The notes beneath the pieces were generated by a model. The model saw nothing but the letters and a program-made list of their open reading frames with translations. It had not been told where the DNA came from and did not search any database. The translations under genes were made by a program, and so were the position numbers. This document shows, in pieces, positions 6,353 to 8,767 of a DNA stretch of 8,767 bases (the stretch's first letter is position 1; every line of letters begins with the position of its first letter). The DNA is from a bacterium (lineage in GTDB: Bacteria > Acidobacteriota > Blastocatellia > Pyrinomonadales > Pyrinomonadaceae): the NCBI GenBank assembly GCA_029945985.1, contig JAQSDP010000020.1, forward strand, positions 1 through 8,767, given 5' to 3'.

Positions 6353-6402
6353 AAGGAAACACGAAATAGAAGCTTAGTTCCAAAAACTGTACGAATTTGA
6401 GA

Positions 6403-7524
6403 CTAATCGAAGCAGGGCTCCGGGACGTTTTCGAGCGTTCTTATCATCAGATCATCGACCACAGCGTTAAAGTCGCCGCCTGATTCCTCGAATACCCGCA
6501 GTTGCTCATCTGCTGATGTTCCACGATCCAGAATGGTGTGTATGTGTTCGATCTCCTTGCGAGAGCCGAGCGGATCAACGACTTCATCTACAAATTCCAA
6601 AAGCTCGCGGATGAGGTCTTTAACTGGAACTTCCTTCTGCTTCCCCAGATCGAGGAGCATTCCGTCAAGTCCGTACCGAATAGCACGCCATTTATTCTCG
6701 AGAATGAGCCGGCGGTGATAGATCCGGAAGCCGAGATTGCTGTCTATAAGGCGGTGGAGCTTGCAGACGATCGCCTGGAAGAGGGCGGCGATGGCGATGG
6801 TATCGTCCACGCGAGTCGGGATGTCGCAGATGCGGAATTCAAGGGTCGGGAAAAGATGATGCGGACGAACGTCCCACCAGATCTTCGAACCGTTCTGAAT
6901 GCAGTTCATCTTTACAAGCAGATCGACGTAGGTCTGAAATTGCGCGTACGATTCGAAATGATCCGGGATCTCGGTTCTGGGGAATTTCTTGAATACCTCA
7001 GAGCGGTAAGATTTAAGCCCTGTGTTGAAGCCCAGCCAGAAAGGCGAAGACGTGGTCAGCGCCAATACGTGCGGCAGGAAATATCGCGCCGCATTCATAA
7101 TATGGATACGTCGCTCGATGTCGGGAATACCGACGTGAACGTGAAGCCCGAAGATCAGAAGGCTGCGGGCCACCATTTGCAGCTCGTCAACCAGCAGTTT
7201 GTAACGGTCGCCCTCATAGATCTCCTGCTCGGACCATTTAGAAAACGGATGAGTCGACGCCGCAACGATCGCCATTCCTTTCTTACGGGCAAGCGATGAG
7301 ATGATGCAGCGGAGTTTCGTAAGGTCTTCCCGAGCCTCCTGGATATTCGCGCAAACGCCGGTGCCGACCTCGATCATCGACTGGATCATCTCGGGCTTGA
7401 TCTTTTCGCCCAGGAGAAGTTTGCCTTCCTCGAGGATCTCGGAGACGTGAGATTTCAGCTCGCGCGTTGCAGGGTCGACGATCTGGAACTCTTCTTCAAT
7501 ACCGAGTGTGAATTGTTCGAACAT
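6403..7524 (-). CDS. ybdK: YbdK-type carboxylate-amine ligase (glutamate-cysteine ligase family 2)
   Basis: A 373-residue member of the GCS2 family, which joins a carboxylate to an amine using ATP. E. coli YbdK has weak glutamate-cysteine ligase activity, and other members use different substrates, so the true substrate here is open. Seen in the sequence: GIEEEFQIVDP at 8-18 (start of the active-site sheet, Glu10-12), FGLHVHVGI at 125-133 (His128, His130 near the metal site), WWDVRPHHLFPTLEFRICD at 216-234 (Asp218, Arg220, Glu229, Arg231), and NKWRAIRYGLDG at 277-288. Length and motif order are those of a complete family member. The ATG at 7524 lies 6 nt after the lysR stop with no clear ribosome site, so translational coupling to lysR is likely. 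The product should be cytoplasmic. Confidence 0.92.
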   Translation of the reverse strand: MFEQFTLGIEEEFQIVDPATRELKSHVSEILEEGKLLLGEKIKPEMIQSMIEVGTGVCANIQEAREDLTKLRCIISSLARKKGMAIVAASTHPFSKWSEQEIYEGDRYKLLVDELQMVARSLLIFGLHVHVGIPDIERRIHIMNAARYFLPHVLALTTSSPFWLGFNTGLKSYRSEVFKKFPRTEIPDHFESYAQFQTYVDLLVKMNCIQNGSKIWWDVRPHHLFPTLEFRICDIPTRVDDTIAIAALFQAIVCKLHRLIDSNLGFRIYHRRLILENKWRAIRYGLDGMLLDLGKQKEVPVKDLIRELLEFVDEVVDPLGSRKEIEHIHTILDRGTSADEQLRVFEESGGDFNAVVDDLMIRTLENVPEPCFD

Positions 7525-7530
7525 ATGTCG

Positions 7531-8412
7531 TTATTTGCCGAGTTCCCTGGCTATCCTTAGAAACTCCTGTGCCGCGTGAGATAAAACCGAATTCTTCCGA
7601 TAAACGATATTCAGCTTCCGCTCCAGCTTCATTTCCTTGACCGAAAGCCCGATCAACTGGCCCGTCGATATCTCTGTTTTTGCCGAAAGCTTCGGAACGA
7701 GGGCTACACCGATGCCGGTAACCACGAGTCTTTTAATAGCTTCAAGCGAAGGCAATTCGACCGAAATGTTAAGCCGCGTATCGCATTTCGCAAAGGTCTC
7801 GATCACCTTTTGTCGATACGGCGACGGTGCATTGTGGGCGATGAATGTTTCTGATGCAAGGTCTTTTACCGAGACCGACGCCCGTCCGGCAAATCGGTGA
7901 CTCGGCGACACGATGAGTTGAAGCTCGTCGTTGAGAACCGAAACGGAACGAAGGCTCGCGTCAGTAGGCTTGAAGGAAATGACACCGAGTTCGACTTCCC
8001 TTGCGGTGATCTGGTCGGGAATACGGCTCGCCGCGCCGCGTTGAACCTCGATCTTGATCGTCGGATGTTGGCGTCGATATTCCTCGATCACTGGGAGTAG
8101 GTAGAAAACAGTGTGCTCGTTGGCGCTGATCATAACCTTTCCGTGCTGGAGGCTCTTCATCTCGCGGAGCGCGGTATTCGCCGCCTGACGCAGATTCAGC
8201 ATCTGCCTGGCGTAGTCCACGAGCACCTCCCCGGACGATGTCAGCGTTCCGTCCTTCGACGATCGGTCGAACAGCTTCTCGCCGATCTCCAGCTCTAATC
8301 TCCGTATCGCCTGACTTACTGCGGGTTGTGTTCTCCCGAGAACCTCGGCCGCCCTTGAGAAACTCTTCTCCCGTGCGACCGCGATCAGTACCTCAAGCTG
8401 ATTTATATCCAT
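7531..8412 (-). CDS. LysR-type transcriptional regulator
   Basis: A 293-residue LysR-family protein, complete and of normal length. The N-terminal winged helix-turn-helix spans 1-60, with the family signature SFSRAAEVLGRTQPAVSQAIRRLE at 17-40. A linker helix follows at about 60-88, and the periplasmic-binding-like effector domain runs from about 91 to 293, including the typical GIGVALVPKL near 233-242. There is one cysteine (Cys210), so a two-cysteine redox switch is unlikely. It is transcribed divergently from leuA and is followed after 6 nt by ybdK. LysR proteins commonly regulate the divergent neighbour and themselves, so leuA and ybdK are the obvious candidate targets. The effector cannot be told from the sequence. 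The ATG at 8412 gives the canonical N terminus MDINQLEVL, but no Shine-Dalgarno precedes it (see promoter). Confidence 0.93.
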   Translation of the reverse strand: MDINQLEVLIAVAREKSFSRAAEVLGRTQPAVSQAIRRLELEIGEKLFDRSSKDGTLTSSGEVLVDYARQMLNLRQAANTALREMKSLQHGKVMISANEHTVFYLLPVIEEYRRQHPTIKIEVQRGAASRIPDQITAREVELGVISFKPTDASLRSVSVLNDELQLIVSPSHRFAGRASVSVKDLASETFIAHNAPSPYRQKVIETFAKCDTRLNISVELPSLEAIKRLVVTGIGVALVPKLSAKTEISTGQLIGLSVKEMKLERKLNIVYRKNSVLSHAAQEFLRIARELGK

Positions 8413-8418
8413 ATAACA

Positions 8419-8447
8419 ATTGTAAATACAAACGCAAAAATTATCAC
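8419..8447 (-). promoter_or_regulatory. Candidate lysR promoter, possibly giving a leaderless mRNA
   Basis: On the minus strand GTGATA (8442-8447, 4 of 6 to TTGACA) and TACAAT (8419-8424, 5 of 6 to TATAAT) are 17 nt apart. The -10 ends only 6 nt before the lysR ATG, so transcription would start at or next to the A of that ATG. This agrees with the absence of any ribosome site upstream of lysR. Read by eye. Confidence 0.45.
8420..8431. promoter_or_regulatory. Palindrome over the lysR -10, candidate autoregulatory operator
   Basis: TTGTA-AA-TACAA is a perfect 5-bp dyad with a 2-nt spacer overlapping the inferred lysR -10 region. The overlapping ACAATTGT (8416-8423) is an 8-bp palindrome. Binding here would block lysR transcription, as expected for LysR autorepression. 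AT-rich palindromes of this size can occur by chance. Confidence 0.35.
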
Positions 8448-8479
8448 GTCGAGTCTATGAAAGATTCTAGAGGAACCCC

Positions 8480-8494
8480 ATATACTTATCATAT
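8480..8494. promoter_or_regulatory. Candidate LysR-box (T-N11-A) between lysR and leuA
   Basis: ATAT-N7-ATAT contains the T-N11-A pattern inside a dyad, the generic LysR recognition layout. Its centre is about 72 nt upstream of the inferred leuA start and about 75 nt upstream of the inferred lysR start, close to the usual position near -65. As ATAT is self-complementary, the site is symmetric but weakly specific. Confidence 0.35.
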
Positions 8495-8523
8495 TTCCTT
8501 ATGTTGTTTGATCTTCTATAACC

Positions 8524-8552
8524 TTGACTTTCGGGCGGTCCGAATCTAACAT
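8524..8552 (+). promoter_or_regulatory. Sigma70-type promoter of leuA
   Basis: TTGACT (8524-8529) and TAACAT (8547-8552) are separated by exactly 17 nt. The match to consensus is 5 of 6 and 4 of 6. A start near 8559 leaves a leader of about 44 nt that begins just before the hairpin at 8562-8584. Read by eye. Confidence 0.5.
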
Positions 8553-8561
8553 TCCAGAAAC

Positions 8562-8584
8562 GGCGAGATCTACGGCGTCTCGCC
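8562..8584 (+). other. Hairpin in the leuA leader next to the ribosome site
   Basis: GGCGAGA and TCTCGCC pair perfectly over 7 bp with a 9-nt loop. The stem ends 2 nt before the GGAGG ribosome site (8587-8591). It lies wholly inside the inferred 5' leader. It has no T-run and no leucine-rich leader peptide is visible, so it is not a classical leu attenuator. It could stabilise the mRNA or tune ribosome access. Confidence 0.4.
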
Positions 8585-8602
8585 CCGGAGGCTTCAAGGT
8601 TG

Positions 8603-8767
8603 ATGCAAAACGAGAAAATTATAATTTTTGATACCACCCTTCGCGACGGCGAACAATCGCCCGGATGTTCGATGTATCTCGACGAGAAGGTAGAAATGGC
8701 TTTGCAACTCGAACGGCTCGGCGTGGATGTGATCGAGGCTGGCTTTCCCATCGCGTCGGAGGGTGAT
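8603..8767 (+). CDS. leuA: 2-isopropylmalate synthase, N-terminal end (partial)
   Basis: The first 55 residues of an enzyme of the DRE-TIM metallolyase family. The sequence IIIFDTTLRDGEQSPG (residues 6-21) carries the metal and substrate residues Arg14 and Asp15. LERLGVDVIEAGFPIAS continues in the form typical of 2-isopropylmalate synthase, the first committed step of leucine synthesis (acetyl-CoA plus 2-oxoisovalerate). Homocitrate and citramalate synthases share the first motif, but the EAGFPIAS form and the SPGCSM stretch point to LeuA. The ATG at 8603 has GGAGG 11 nt upstream and a weaker AAGG closer in. It is divergent from lysR with 190 bp between the starts. The gene is cut by the window end, so domain completeness and the C-terminal leucine-binding domain cannot be checked. 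Confidence 0.9.
   Translation, partial: MQNEKIIIFDTTLRDGEQSPGCSMYLDEKVEMALQLERLGVDVIEAGFPIASEGD

Noticed and set aside
6538..7299. A 253-residue open frame on the plus strand opposite ybdK
   Set aside because: It is antisense to a gene with clear family motifs. The product is charged and low in plausible structure, and it is explained by codon bias of the real gene.
7531..8412. Thiol-sensing OxyR-type regulator
   Set aside because: Only one cysteine (Cys210) is present, so the OxyR-like two-cysteine switch is not supported.
8553..8602. T-box or leucine attenuator before leuA
   Set aside because: The leader is too short, there is no T-box sequence, no leucine-rich leader peptide and no terminator-like T-run.
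8467..8751. Minus-strand ORF across the leuA start
   Set aside because: It is antisense to the conserved FDTTLRDGEQ region of leuA and crosses the divergent promoter region.

Overview
The window reads as an ordinary chromosomal stretch of a bacterium with a complete respiratory chain and type IV pili. Gene content, the FimT-PilV-PilW-PilX set of secreted pilin-like proteins and the moderate GC fit an Acidobacteriota-type genome (Blastocatellia/Pyrinomonadaceae are my first guess). That placement is an impression from protein style, not proven by any marker in the window.

Layout. (1) 1-312, plus: 3' end of nuoN, the last subunit gene of respiratory complex I. (2) 313-654: no secure gene, one doubtful small ORF. 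(3) 655-1107, plus: an unrecognised 150-residue protein. (4) 1181-2098, plus: a class I glutamine amidotransferase-like protein, probably from its own extended -10 promoter. (5) 2121-2156: a bidirectional intrinsic terminator separating it from the convergent pilin operon. (6) 6195 down to 2174, minus: a four-gene minor (pseudo)pilin operon in the order fimT/gspH, pilV, pilW, pilX, with a readable promoter at 6265-6293. (7) 8412 down to 6403, minus: a LysR-type regulator followed after 6 nt by a YbdK-type carboxylate-amine ligase. (8) 8603-8767, plus: the start of leuA (2-isopropylmalate synthase), divergent from the regulator and cut by the window end.

How they work together. The four pilin-like proteins are expected to be processed by a prepilin peptidase and to form the initiating/tip complex of a type IV pilus or related filament. 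FimT carries a long Thr-Pro linker with a four-cysteine tail, and PilX is about three times the usual size, so this tip complex is built differently from the textbook one. No pilY1 follows. The LysR gene shares its intergenic region with leuA. That region holds an ATAT-N7-ATAT (T-N11-A) box about 72 nt upstream of the inferred leuA start, which suggests control of leucine synthesis and possibly of the co-transcribed ligase.

I found no CRISPR array, tRNA, rRNA, insertion sequence, phage gene or toxin-antitoxin pair. I see nothing here that I would call a wholly new system. The most interesting items are the architecture of the pilin operon and the regulatory logic of the lysR/leuA intergenic region.
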